From assembly GCA_002704625.1 (NCBI GenBank), contig PAGZ01000040.1, positions 46,364-110,363 on the forward strand: a stretch of 64,000 nt of DNA. Reading direction: 5' to 3'. The notes under the pieces are model-generated. The model searched no databases and was not told the origin of the DNA. It saw only the letters and a program-made list of their open reading frames with translations. The translations under genes were made by a program, and so were the position numbers. Positions 17,426 through 25,067 of this stretch are shown piece by piece (positions within the stretch are counted from its first letter, which is position 1; every line of letters begins with the position of its first letter). The DNA comes from Candidatus Pelagibacter sp. Its GTDB lineage: Bacteria > Pseudomonadota > Alphaproteobacteria > Pelagibacterales > Pelagibacteraceae.

Positions 17426-18400
17426 ATGGAACGAACCAAAAAAATTGATCAAAAAAAAATTCAATCAAATTTGACTAATAATTTTATAAAACTTATGCCT
17501 GCCTTTTATGAAATGGAAAGTTCTTTTTTATCAGATGTCTATAAACGTTATGGAGATCTTGAAGGAGGTAATATTGTAATTTTCTTTGCAAGAGATTGTC
17601 ACTTGGAAATATTAAGAAAAAGAGAGAAAGATATGGGCTTTAACTTATCTTTAGAAAAATTTTGGAAAAATCATAAAGAAGTATTTCAAACAAGAAAAAA
17701 AATTATTGTTGTTTCACAAGAAACAGGGTTGCCCAAAGAGACTACTAGAAGAAAAATAATTTCTTTAATTAGAAGAAAACATATTCAAAAAGCGGATAAA
17801 AATAGATTATTTTGGGAACCTGCTTCTGAATATAAGGAAACATATTTAAAAATAATTGAGCATGAAATAAATGCGCTTTCAAAATTTATATATGAACAGA
17901 CTAAATTACTTGGTTTGAATTTATCAATTTCAAAAATAGAAAATGAAATTAAAAATAATTACTCATTTTATTGGTATCATTATTTAAATGTACAATTAGA
18001 ATATATAAAATTTTGGCAAGAAAAACTTAAAGACCTTGAGATGCTTTTGATAGGTTTGCAAGTAATAATACAAACTCTTAATTTAATTAAAAAAAAACCA
18101 GAAAATTTCTTTTCATTAATAAATCAAGATAAAAATGTTAATAATTTTAAATTTAATGAAGCAAATATAAGCGCAACATCAGTTTCGGATATTACAGGAA
18201 TTCCAAGAGCAACATGTATAAGAAAATTAGAAAAATTTGTTAAAATGAAAATATTAGAAAAGGACAATAAAACTAAAAGATATTCATTAATTTTTAATCA
18301 AACAACATTTAACCCAATGTTGCAACCTGACTGGATGAAAAGAAAGATTTCTATTTTAAGTAATTTTTCTACGACTGTATTGTCGGGTTTGATACGATAA
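17426..18400 (+). CDS. Protein with two helix-turn-helix segments, unknown
   Basis: 324 residues, cytoplasmic. Two segments look like winged helix-turn-helix recognition regions: residues 96-120 (VSQETGLPKETTRRKIISL) and 250-278 (TSVSDITGIPRATCIRKLEK), each followed by a Lys/Arg-rich wing. The paired motifs G-L/I-P-(K/R)-x-T are similar enough to suggest an internal duplication. A helical stretch of about 100 residues separates them. It is probably a transcription regulator, unrelated in sequence to the surrounding sugar genes. No effector domain recognised. Single transcript, with 113 bases upstream. Confidence 0.65.
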   Translation: MERTKKIDQKKIQSNLTNNFIKLMPAFYEMESSFLSDVYKRYGDLEGGNIVIFFARDCHLEILRKREKDMGFNLSLEKFWKNHKEVFQTRKKIIVVSQETGLPKETTRRKIISLIRRKHIQKADKNRLFWEPASEYKETYLKIIEHEINALSKFIYEQTKLLGLNLSISKIENEIKNNYSFYWYHYLNVQLEYIKFWQEKLKDLEMLLIGLQVIIQTLNLIKKKPENFFSLINQDKNVNNFKFNEANISATSVSDITGIPRATCIRKLEKFVKMKILEKDNKTKRYSLIFNQTTFNPMLQPDWMKRKISILSNFSTTVLSGLIR

Positions 18401-18405
18401 AAATT

Positions 18406-18597
18406 TTATAGAGTTAAAACTATTCCAAAAATAATTAAAACTGAAAGTGCAGCTGCTGAGTAAAAAACACTATTTCTTCTAGTTTTTTTTTCTTCATCTC
18501 TAATTTTTTTAATTAAGTTGTTCAAGTCAACTTTCGATGAAGTTTCATTGGGTACACTTGCTTCTTCTAAGTTCTCCTCTATCCTCTCTGATCTCAT
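18406..18597 (-). CDS. Small C-tail membrane protein, unknown
   Basis: 63 residues. An acidic, polar N-terminal half (residues 1-40, predicted helix ending KKIRDEEKKTRR) leads into a single hydrophobic segment at the C-terminus (about 45-63), so it is tail-anchored. Convergent with the double-HTH gene, 5 bases apart. No family recognised. Confidence 0.6.
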   Translation of the reverse strand: MRSERIEENLEEASVPNETSSKVDLNNLIKKIRDEEKKTRRNSVFYSAAALSVLIIFGIVLTL

Positions 18598-18700
18598 ACT
18601 TCATGTATTTAAACAGGATGGCTTAAATTTTTAAAGTGTAAGATTGATTAATTTGGGTAAAAGAGACCAGCGTGTATGTTCATAATGGGCTTTGATAGCC

Positions 18701-20041
18701 TTATTTAGATTTTTTATAAGAAAGTATTCCTTTTCTTAATTTTTCAACAATTTCATCAATATGTTTTTTTTCAGAAATAAATGGTGGGGCAATTATTAAA
18801 CAGTCACCCGTAGCCTTAAAATTCACACCAGCTTCATAGCATGCTTTATAAACTTGAAAACCAGCTTTTCCTGGTCTTTCTGATTTTTTAATATCAATAC
18901 CTCCCATCATTCCGTAACCTCTTATATTTTCAATAGCATCTAAATCTTTAAGAGAAAATAAACCATCCTGAAAGTATGATGACATATTTTTTGCTCTATT
19001 AAAAATATCTTCTTTTTCAAAAATATCTTGTACTGCAAGTGCGGCGGCAACTGCAACTGGAATTCCAGAATAAGTGTAGCCATGGAAAAGTTCAATTACA
19101 CCGTCGGGAGAAGCATTAACAATTGTATCGTATATTTCTTCTTTTACTGCAACAACTCCCATTGGAACAATCCCATTTGTTGTTGCCTTAGCCATAGTCA
19201 TAATGTCTGGTGTAACACCGTATTCTTGAGATGCAAAAACTGATCCAGTTCTACCCCAACCAGTTATTACCTCGTCGAATATTAAGAGAATGTCATGTTT
19301 ATCACAAATTTCTCTTAGCCTGTTTAAATATCCTTTTGGAGGAACAAGTGTTCCTGTAGATCCTGAGATTGGCTCTACAATACAAGCTGCGATATTTTCT
19401 GATCCAAAATTCATAGCAATTCTTTCGAGATCATTTGCTAATTCGGCTCCAGTTTCTGGTTGACCTTTAACAAATTTATGTTCAGGCAAATGTGTATGCC
19501 TCATATGAACTACGCCGGGCATTAAAATGCTTGCAAACGTTTTAACATTATTAATCATACCACCAACTGAAGTGGCCCCAATATTCATACCATGATATGC
19601 TCTTTCTCGACCAACAAATCTAAATCTTTGACCATGTCCACGTGCTTTATGATATGCTATGCAAATCTTTAAAGCAGTTTCTACAGCTGTTGAGCCACAA
19701 ATTGTATAAAATATTTGATTTAAATTTCCAGGTGTATGTTTTGAAATTCTTGTAGCAAGTTCAAAGGAACCGCCAAAACCCTGTTGAAAAGGCTGTACGT
19801 AATCTAGTGTCTCAAGTTGTTTTGTAATAGCAGTTATAATCTCTTTTCTGCCATGACCAAGTGGATTGCAAAATAAACCTGAACTGGCATCTATTTGTGT
19901 TCTTCCTTGATGATCTTTTAAATAAACACCTTTTGCTCCGGTGATAAGTCTAGGATTTTTTTTAAAATCCTTGTTCGATGTAAATGGCATCCAATGTTCT
20001 TGCAACGAATTTGGAATGTCAGTTCTGTTTTCTATTCCCAT
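18701..20041 (-). CDS. Class III omega-amino acid:pyruvate aminotransferase
   Basis: PLP aminotransferase of 446 residues. EHWMPFTSN, SGLFCNPLGHGRKEI, RAYHGMNIGATSVGG, IFDEVITGWGRTGS (Asp256) and MAKATTNG (Lys285, the Schiff-base lysine) track the Pseudomonas omega-amino acid:pyruvate aminotransferase closely. It would move the amino group of beta-alanine, taurine or a similar terminal amine to pyruvate. The exact donor is not readable; taurine:pyruvate aminotransferase belongs to the same group. It stands alone on the minus strand upstream of the small membrane protein gene, with about 100 bases between them and no clear terminator. Confidence 0.85.
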   Translation of the reverse strand: MGIENRTDIPNSLQEHWMPFTSNKDFKKNPRLITGAKGVYLKDHQGRTQIDASSGLFCNPLGHGRKEIITAITKQLETLDYVQPFQQGFGGSFELATRISKHTPGNLNQIFYTICGSTAVETALKICIAYHKARGHGQRFRFVGRERAYHGMNIGATSVGGMINNVKTFASILMPGVVHMRHTHLPEHKFVKGQPETGAELANDLERIAMNFGSENIAACIVEPISGSTGTLVPPKGYLNRLREICDKHDILLIFDEVITGWGRTGSVFASQEYGVTPDIMTMAKATTNGIVPMGVVAVKEEIYDTIVNASPDGVIELFHGYTYSGIPVAVAAALAVQDIFEKEDIFNRAKNMSSYFQDGLFSLKDLDAIENIRGYGMMGGIDIKKSERPGKAGFQVYKACYEAGVNFKATGDCLIIAPPFISEKKHIDEIVEKLRKGILSYKKSK

Positions 20042-20074
20042 AAATTACAATTAACATTATTACAGATTTATTTT

Positions 20075-21055
20075 CTAATAACCAGACTTTTTTACAAACT
20101 CCAAGTCAGATTCTACCATTTCTTTTACAAGCTTTTTGAATGATATTTTTTGTTTCCATTTTAAAACTTTTTTTGCTTTAGAAGGATCTGCCAACAAAGA
20201 TACAACCTCAGAAGGTCTAAATAATCTTTTGTCAATTATAATATGTTTTTTGTAATTTAAACCAACAATTGAAAATGCAATCCGAGCGAATTCTTTTACT
20301 GAAAATTGCTTTCCAGTTCCAATTACATAATCTTCAGGTTTTTTCTGTTGTAACATCAGCCACATAGCTTCTACATAGTCCTGGGCGTGCCCCCAATCTC
20401 TAAGGGCATTAATATTGCCCAATTTTAAATTTCTTTGTAAACCTAATTTTATTCTTGCAACACCATGTGAGATTTTTCTTGTTACAAATTCAAAGCCTCT
20501 TCTTGGTGACTCATGATTAAATAAAATTCCTGTACAACAAAAAAGTCCGTAAGCCTCTCTATAATTTCTTGTTAGATCATATCCTGTAACTTTTGAAATA
20601 CCGTATGCAGATCTTGGGTGAAATGGAGTTTTTTCATTTTGAGGAATTTTTTTTACTTTGCCAAACATCTCAGAAGACCCCGCAAAATAAAATTTAGTTT
20701 TTGGTGAAAAGTCCTTTAATGCAGATAACAAATAATGTGTTCCGTTTATATTTGTATTTAGTGTTGAAAACTCGTCTTTAAAAGAATAATCAACAAAACT
20801 TTGTGCCCCTAAATGATAAATTTCATTAGGTTTAATTTTTTGAATAATTTTTACAATGCTTGCGTAGCTTTCTAAAGAAGCGGGATGTAATTTTACTTTA
20901 TTAGTAATTCCCCTAATTCTCCACATTCTGTGTGTCTCATCTTCAAGAGCTACTCTTCGAATAATTCCGTGGACTTGGTATTTTTTTTTAATTAAAAATT
21001 CCGCAAGATAAGATCCGTCTTGTCCTGTTATTCCTGTAATTAAAGCTTTTTTCAT
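20075..21055 (-). CDS. gmd: GDP-mannose 4,6-dehydratase
   Basis: NADP-dependent extended SDR of 326 residues making GDP-4-keto-6-deoxymannose, precursor of GDP-fucose, GDP-rhamnose and related sugars. ITGITGQDGSYLAE is the cofactor loop, RRVALEDETHRMWRI contains the family's NADP-binding region, and GSSEMFGKV plus YGISKVTG carry Ser/Glu and Tyr/Lys of the active site. ILFNHESPRRG and RDWGHAQDYVEAMW are Gmd signatures. No GDP-fucose synthase partner was recognised in the window. Divergent from the M23 gene across 42 bases. Confidence 0.95.
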   Translation of the reverse strand: MKKALITGITGQDGSYLAEFLIKKKYQVHGIIRRVALEDETHRMWRIRGITNKVKLHPASLESYASIVKIIQKIKPNEIYHLGAQSFVDYSFKDEFSTLNTNINGTHYLLSALKDFSPKTKFYFAGSSEMFGKVKKIPQNEKTPFHPRSAYGISKVTGYDLTRNYREAYGLFCCTGILFNHESPRRGFEFVTRKISHGVARIKLGLQRNLKLGNINALRDWGHAQDYVEAMWLMLQQKKPEDYVIGTGKQFSVKEFARIAFSIVGLNYKKHIIIDKRLFRPSEVVSLLADPSKAKKVLKWKQKISFKKLVKEMVESDLEFVKKSGY

Positions 21056-21097
21056 AATTCTATGATAACCTTTTAAAGTAATCTTAGTAAAAATTAA

Positions 21098-21925
21098 ATG
21101 TTAAAAATAAAATTAAAAAATAGATATCTCCTTATTACCGTTATTTTTATATTTCTATCAATTATTAATGATGCTTATGCAGCTAAATTTAAAGGAAAAT
21201 TTATACAAGGACATTTTATAATTGGAAAGACAGAACCTGGTACTTCGGTTTGGGTTGATAAACGTAAAGTCAGAGTTACAAATGAAGGTTTTTTTGCTTT
21301 TGGTATTGGAAGAGATAGAAAATATGATGTTGTTATTACTTTACTTAAAGATAGAGAAAGAAAAAAAATAGTTAAAAAAGTTAAAAAAAGAAAATATAAA
21401 ATACAGAGAATTGATGGTCTTCCTGAAAAAAAAGTTACTCCCCCTAAAGAAGTGTATGAAAGAATTAAAAATGAAAATAAATTAATATCTAATGCAAGGG
21501 CAATAGATACAAATTTAACTTTTTTTAAAAATAATTTTATAAATCCATTAGAAAATTCGATTGTCACCGGAGTTTACGGTAGCCAAAGAATATTGAATGG
21601 TAAACCGAAATGGCCTCATTATGGTATAGACTTTGCTGCAAAAGAAGGCACTGAAATTAAAGCTATGTTAGATGGAACAGCAACAATGGTAGAACCTGAT
21701 TTATTTTATACGGGTGGCACTTTAATATTTGATCATGGTCATGGAATTTCTACGCTTTATATGCATATGAAAAAAATTTTTGTTAAGAAAGGACAAAAAG
21801 TAAAACAAGGTGAAATAATCGGTACTGTAGGATCCACTGGAAGATCAACAGGAGCTCATTTAGATGTTAGGCTTAATTGGTTTGGAACAAGATTGGATCC
21901 AGCTACTGTTTTGAAGCTAAATTAA
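21098..21925 (+). CDS. M23/LytM-family envelope protein with altered zinc motif
   Basis: 275 residues with a signal peptide (hydrophobic residues 10-27, AYA near the cleavage site), so periplasmic. The C-terminal LytM domain shows His174-x3-Asp178 (HYGID), His223 (YMHM) and then His254-Leu-Asp256 where active M23 peptidases have HxH. The last zinc ligand is therefore Asp rather than His. Asp can bind zinc, so activity is uncertain. The N-terminal part (residues 30-100) looks like a beta domain. It may cut cell-wall peptides or act as a non-catalytic amidase activator. Its end overlaps the convergent carbamoyltransferase gene by 4 bases. Confidence 0.8.
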   Translation: MLKIKLKNRYLLITVIFIFLSIINDAYAAKFKGKFIQGHFIIGKTEPGTSVWVDKRKVRVTNEGFFAFGIGRDRKYDVVITLLKDRERKKIVKKVKKRKYKIQRIDGLPEKKVTPPKEVYERIKNENKLISNARAIDTNLTFFKNNFINPLENSIVTGVYGSQRILNGKPKWPHYGIDFAAKEGTEIKAMLDGTATMVEPDLFYTGGTLIFDHGHGISTLYMHMKKIFVKKGQKVKQGEIIGTVGSTGRSTGAHLDVRLNWFGTRLDPATVLKLN

Positions 21926-23763
21926 TCTTTTTCAAATTTATTTTTATAGTCTTGTAGTAAACTTTTATTTTGTTTTTCTTTAAATAATATAAAATTTTCA
22001 CATACTAAAATATCAAGATTCGTTCCCATAAAACATTTAAAAGAGTCTTCAACTGAACAAACTATTGGTTCTCCTCTAACATTAAAAGATGTATTTACCA
22101 ATAAAGGGCAACCTGTAATTTGCTTAAACTCTTTTAAAAGTTCGTAATATTTTTTATTAGTTTCTTTATGAACTGTTTGAACTCTTGCGGAGTAATCAAC
22201 GTGGGTTACCGCAGGTATAGAAGATCTTTTAATGTTTAATTTGTCTATACCGAAAAGTTTTTGATTCTGTTCGCTCATTGGTATTTGTATATTTTTTTTA
22301 ACATCTGCTACTAAAAGCATATAAGGACTATCAACATTTAAATCAAACCATTCATTTACATCTTCTCTTAATATTGAAGGTGCAAAAGGTCTGAAGCTTT
22401 CTCTGAATTTAACTTTTAAATTAAGTTGTTTCTGCATCCTTTCTGACCTTGGATCTGCAATTATTGATCTAGCGCCTAAAGCTCTAGGCCCAAATTCCAT
22501 GCGCCCTTGAAACCACCCAATAGTTTTTTCATTTTTTAACTCATTGGCAACTGTTTTAATTAGATCTTTATCTTCAAATTTTTCGTATTTTGCTCCAAGT
22601 AATTTTAAACTATTTTCAATTTCGTCTTCACTGAATGAAGGTCCTAAATAGGATCCTTTCATGTCGTCTCCTTTGTGGTCAACATTTCTTTTATTTCTAA
22701 GTTCTTGATGCCAAAAAGCTAATGCAGAACCTAATGATCCGCCAGCATCTCCCGCTGCTGGTTGAAACCAGATATTTTCAAAAATATTTTCTTTAAGAAT
22801 TTTGCCATTTACAACACAATTTAAAGCTACACCTCCAGCCATACACAAATTTTTAATTTTTGTTTCCTTAGATATTGATTTTGCTAATCTTAAAACTATC
22901 TCTTCTGTTACCGCCTGAATAGAAGCGGCAATATCCATATGAAATTGAGTTAATAAGTCTTTTTCTGGATCTCTAGCTTTTTTTCCAAAAAGTTTTGAAA
23001 AATTGTCATTTGTCATAGTTAGTCCAGTTGTATAATTAAAATATTTCATATTTAATTTAAATGATCCATCGTCCTTAAGATCTATAAGTTCATTCATGAT
23101 CAGATCCTTATATTTTGCTGTTCCATAAGGTGCTAAACCCATTACTTTATACTCTCCACTATTTACTTTAAAACCTGTGTAATAAGTAAAAGCAGAATAA
23201 AGCAATCCTATAGAATGTGGGAAGTGAATTTCTTTTATCATTTTTATCTGATTTTCATTCCCTATTGCAACAGTTGTAGTGGCCCATTCTCCAACTCCAT
23301 CAAGAGTCAATATAACTGCTTCTTTAAATGGTGACGGATAAAATGCACTTGCTGCATGGCTAAAATGGTGCTCTGAAAAATGGATTTTGCTTATATCATT
23401 AAATTTTTCATCATGCCGCTTTAACTGATCGAATAGAAATTTTTTTTGAAAAAGTTTTTCTCTTAACCAGATAGGCATTGACATTGCAAAGGAGGTAAAG
23501 CCCTTTGGTGCAAAAGCTAAATAAGTTTCAAGCAACCTTTCAAATTTCAAAAAAGGTTTCTCAAAAAAAACAACATAATCAATTTCGCTTAATTTTAATT
23601 TTGAATTATTTAAAACAAATTTAACTGCGTTAAATGGGTAGCTAGGATCATGTTTTTTTCTTGAAAATCTCTCTTCTTGTGCAGCTGATATAATTTTTCC
23701 ATCTACAACTAATGCGGCAGCACTGTCATGATAAAATGCTGAAATTCCTAAAATTGATGTCAC
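21922..23763 (-). CDS. NodU/CmcH-family carbamoyltransferase
   Basis: 613-residue O-carbamoyltransferase. The N-terminal Kae1-like domain begins ILGISAFYHDSAAAL and has SEHHFSHAASAF and LDGVGEW; the YrdC-like C-terminal part has GRMEFGPRALGARS near residues 419-432. Such enzymes form carbamoyl-AMP from carbamoyl phosphate and ATP and pass the carbamoyl group to a hydroxyl, for example on a sugar. The GTG start follows directly after the stop of the DUF5989-like gene. With the two small membrane proteins upstream it forms a three-gene cassette like sxtI-sxtJ-sxtK. The acceptor here is probably a surface sugar. Confidence 0.9.
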   Translation of the reverse strand: MTSILGISAFYHDSAAALVVDGKIISAAQEERFSRKKHDPSYPFNAVKFVLNNSKLKLSEIDYVVFFEKPFLKFERLLETYLAFAPKGFTSFAMSMPIWLREKLFQKKFLFDQLKRHDEKFNDISKIHFSEHHFSHAASAFYPSPFKEAVILTLDGVGEWATTTVAIGNENQIKMIKEIHFPHSIGLLYSAFTYYTGFKVNSGEYKVMGLAPYGTAKYKDLIMNELIDLKDDGSFKLNMKYFNYTTGLTMTNDNFSKLFGKKARDPEKDLLTQFHMDIAASIQAVTEEIVLRLAKSISKETKIKNLCMAGGVALNCVVNGKILKENIFENIWFQPAAGDAGGSLGSALAFWHQELRNKRNVDHKGDDMKGSYLGPSFSEDEIENSLKLLGAKYEKFEDKDLIKTVANELKNEKTIGWFQGRMEFGPRALGARSIIADPRSERMQKQLNLKVKFRESFRPFAPSILREDVNEWFDLNVDSPYMLLVADVKKNIQIPMSEQNQKLFGIDKLNIKRSSIPAVTHVDYSARVQTVHKETNKKYYELLKEFKQITGCPLLVNTSFNVRGEPIVCSVEDSFKCFMGTNLDILVCENFILFKEKQNKSLLQDYKNKFEKD

Positions 23764-23916
23764 TTAAAAAATTGTATATATAAATGGGGCCACTGCTGAT
23801 CCCTGACTAAGCACTATAAGTATTCCAAAAAGCCCTAAAACAAATACTATTGGAAAAAGCCAATACTTTTTTCTCTCTTTCAAAAAATCCCAAAACTCTT
23901 TAATAAAACTTATCAT
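23764..23916 (-). CDS. DUF5989/SxtK-like 50-residue membrane protein
   Basis: A short gene of 50 residues beginning MISFIKEFWDFLKERKKYW, then one membrane helix (about residues 19-35) and the ending SQGSAVAPFIYTIF. This layout matches the DUF5989 (SxtK-like) small proteins that sit beside NodU/SxtI-type carbamoyltransferases. The ATG shares one base with the stop of the SxtJ-like gene, and its TAA abuts the carbamoyltransferase GTG, so all three are translated as one unit. It probably anchors or assists the carbamoyltransferase at the membrane; this is inferred from the repeated association. Confidence 0.8.
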   Translation of the reverse strand: MISFIKEFWDFLKERKKYWLFPIVFVLGLFGILIVLSQGSAVAPFIYTIF

Positions 23917-24293
23917 TAAAATTGCCTTTTCATTGAACCAGTACTTTTTTCTCTTTTTATCCAGTAAGATTTATTTTTGGAAAATTTTATACCTAATAAA
24001 TCTTTACCTATAAGACGCATGAATAAACCTATAGGGGTTATTATTAAAAAATAAACTATTCCCATTACAATAGGTGCTATAATTCTACCAAGAATTTCTC
24101 CAAATTTAACCCAGGCCAAGTTTAATGGACTAAGGATTTTTGAATTCAATAGACCTAAAACTAAAAATATTATTGAAAAAGGTATGGGCCATACTCTTGG
24201 TGTACCACCATTAATAATTGGCCAAGCAGAAATTAAAGCAAAAACAATAAAAAAAAGTAAACCAAAGCTTCTATTAGAACTAATTTTTTCCAT
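23916..24293 (-). CDS. SxtJ-like membrane protein
   Basis: 125 residues with three hydrophobic segments (about 10-26, 35-50 and 70-95). GLLFFIVFALISAWP near the N-terminus, WPIPFSIIFL, and the C-terminal GLFMRLIGKDLLGIKF then SYWIKRE fit the SxtJ family of unknown function that accompanies carbamoyltransferases. First gene of the cassette with the DUF5989-like and carbamoyltransferase genes, joined by a TAATG overlap. Confidence 0.75.
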   Translation of the reverse strand: MEKISSNRSFGLLFFIVFALISAWPIINGGTPRVWPIPFSIIFLVLGLLNSKILSPLNLAWVKFGEILGRIIAPIVMGIVYFLIITPIGLFMRLIGKDLLGIKFSKNKSYWIKREKSTGSMKRQF

Positions 24294-24335
24294 TAGTTAT
24301 CTAATATATTATTGCTTAAAATTTTTCAAATTTAT

Positions 24336-25001
24336 TTATGCAGCTTGTCTAAAACTGTGTTTTTCCATCATTCCGCTCAGAAAATTCCAAAGATACTTAG
24401 CGGTAGACAGAGCAGCTCTTTCAGCTTTTTTTTGCTCTTTCTTTGACAAAGCATCTAATAGTTTTTCACAAGCTTTTCTGTGATGTACATCAGCAGCTTT
24501 ATGCGCTTCAAAAAATTCAAGTCCTTTTTTAGAATTAACACCATAGTGTTTTTTTAGTCCTTGAATTTTTGTTTCAGCTATTTCGGGAATTTGCCTCTCA
24601 TATGTGTATAATGAAGCAAGTCCCTCGGCATATGATTTTCTTCCTTGTTTGAAAAAATTATCAATTAAACTTTTTGTAAAAGGCTCTTTTTTTGCCTTTT
24701 CAATTTTGTTTTTATCAGCACCTACAGATAAAGCAAAATTTTTCCAAAGTTTTGGATGATCTGCTTTTGGATTTTCTTCATCTTGTAAATTCTCTAATAA
24801 AATTTTTCTTTTTTCTATATCCTCACAAATTGAATGTGTTGCGCTGATATAACGGGGAAACGCTTTCACATGTTGATAATACTGTTCAGCGTAATCCTTG
24901 ATTATTTCTCTTGTTAGTTTGCCATCATTCCATGACTTATAAAACGGATGGTTTAATAAATGATATTTGTCTAATTTTTTATTTAATTTTTTTGAAAACA
25001 T
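24336..25001 (-). CDS. CADD-like haem-oxygenase-fold protein, candidate pABA synthase
   Basis: 221 residues of the TenA/PqqC-like helical fold, closest to chlamydial CADD, which makes para-aminobenzoate for folate. The six expected metal ligands are present at matching spacing: Glu75, His82 (DEENPKADH), Glu135 (YTYERQIPE), His167, Asp171 and His174 (HKAADVHH). Tyr21 (NHPFY) and Lys145 (ETKIQG) correspond to the CADD tyrosine and lysine implicated in the self-sacrificing reaction. SxtJ follows on the same strand 42 bases later but is unrelated. A perfect AGGAGG lies 6 bases before the start. PqqC is unlikely because no other pqq genes are visible. Family certain, reaction inferred. Confidence 0.85.
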   Translation of the reverse strand: MFSKKLNKKLDKYHLLNHPFYKSWNDGKLTREIIKDYAEQYYQHVKAFPRYISATHSICEDIEKRKILLENLQDEENPKADHPKLWKNFALSVGADKNKIEKAKKEPFTKSLIDNFFKQGRKSYAEGLASLYTYERQIPEIAETKIQGLKKHYGVNSKKGLEFFEAHKAADVHHRKACEKLLDALSKKEQKKAERAALSTAKYLWNFLSGMMEKHSFRQAA

Positions 25002-25007
25002 ATTTTT

Positions 25008-25013
25008 CCTCCT
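25008..25013 (-). promoter_or_regulatory. Strong Shine-Dalgarno site of the CADD-like gene
   Basis: AGGAGG with a 6-base spacer to the ATG at 25001. It is the strongest ribosome binding site I noticed in the window, where most genes overlap or have weak sites. It fixes the start codon. Confidence 0.8.
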
Positions 25014-25067
25014 AATAACACTTTAATAAAATTTAAAAATTAAACAAATAAAAAATAATCCACAACT

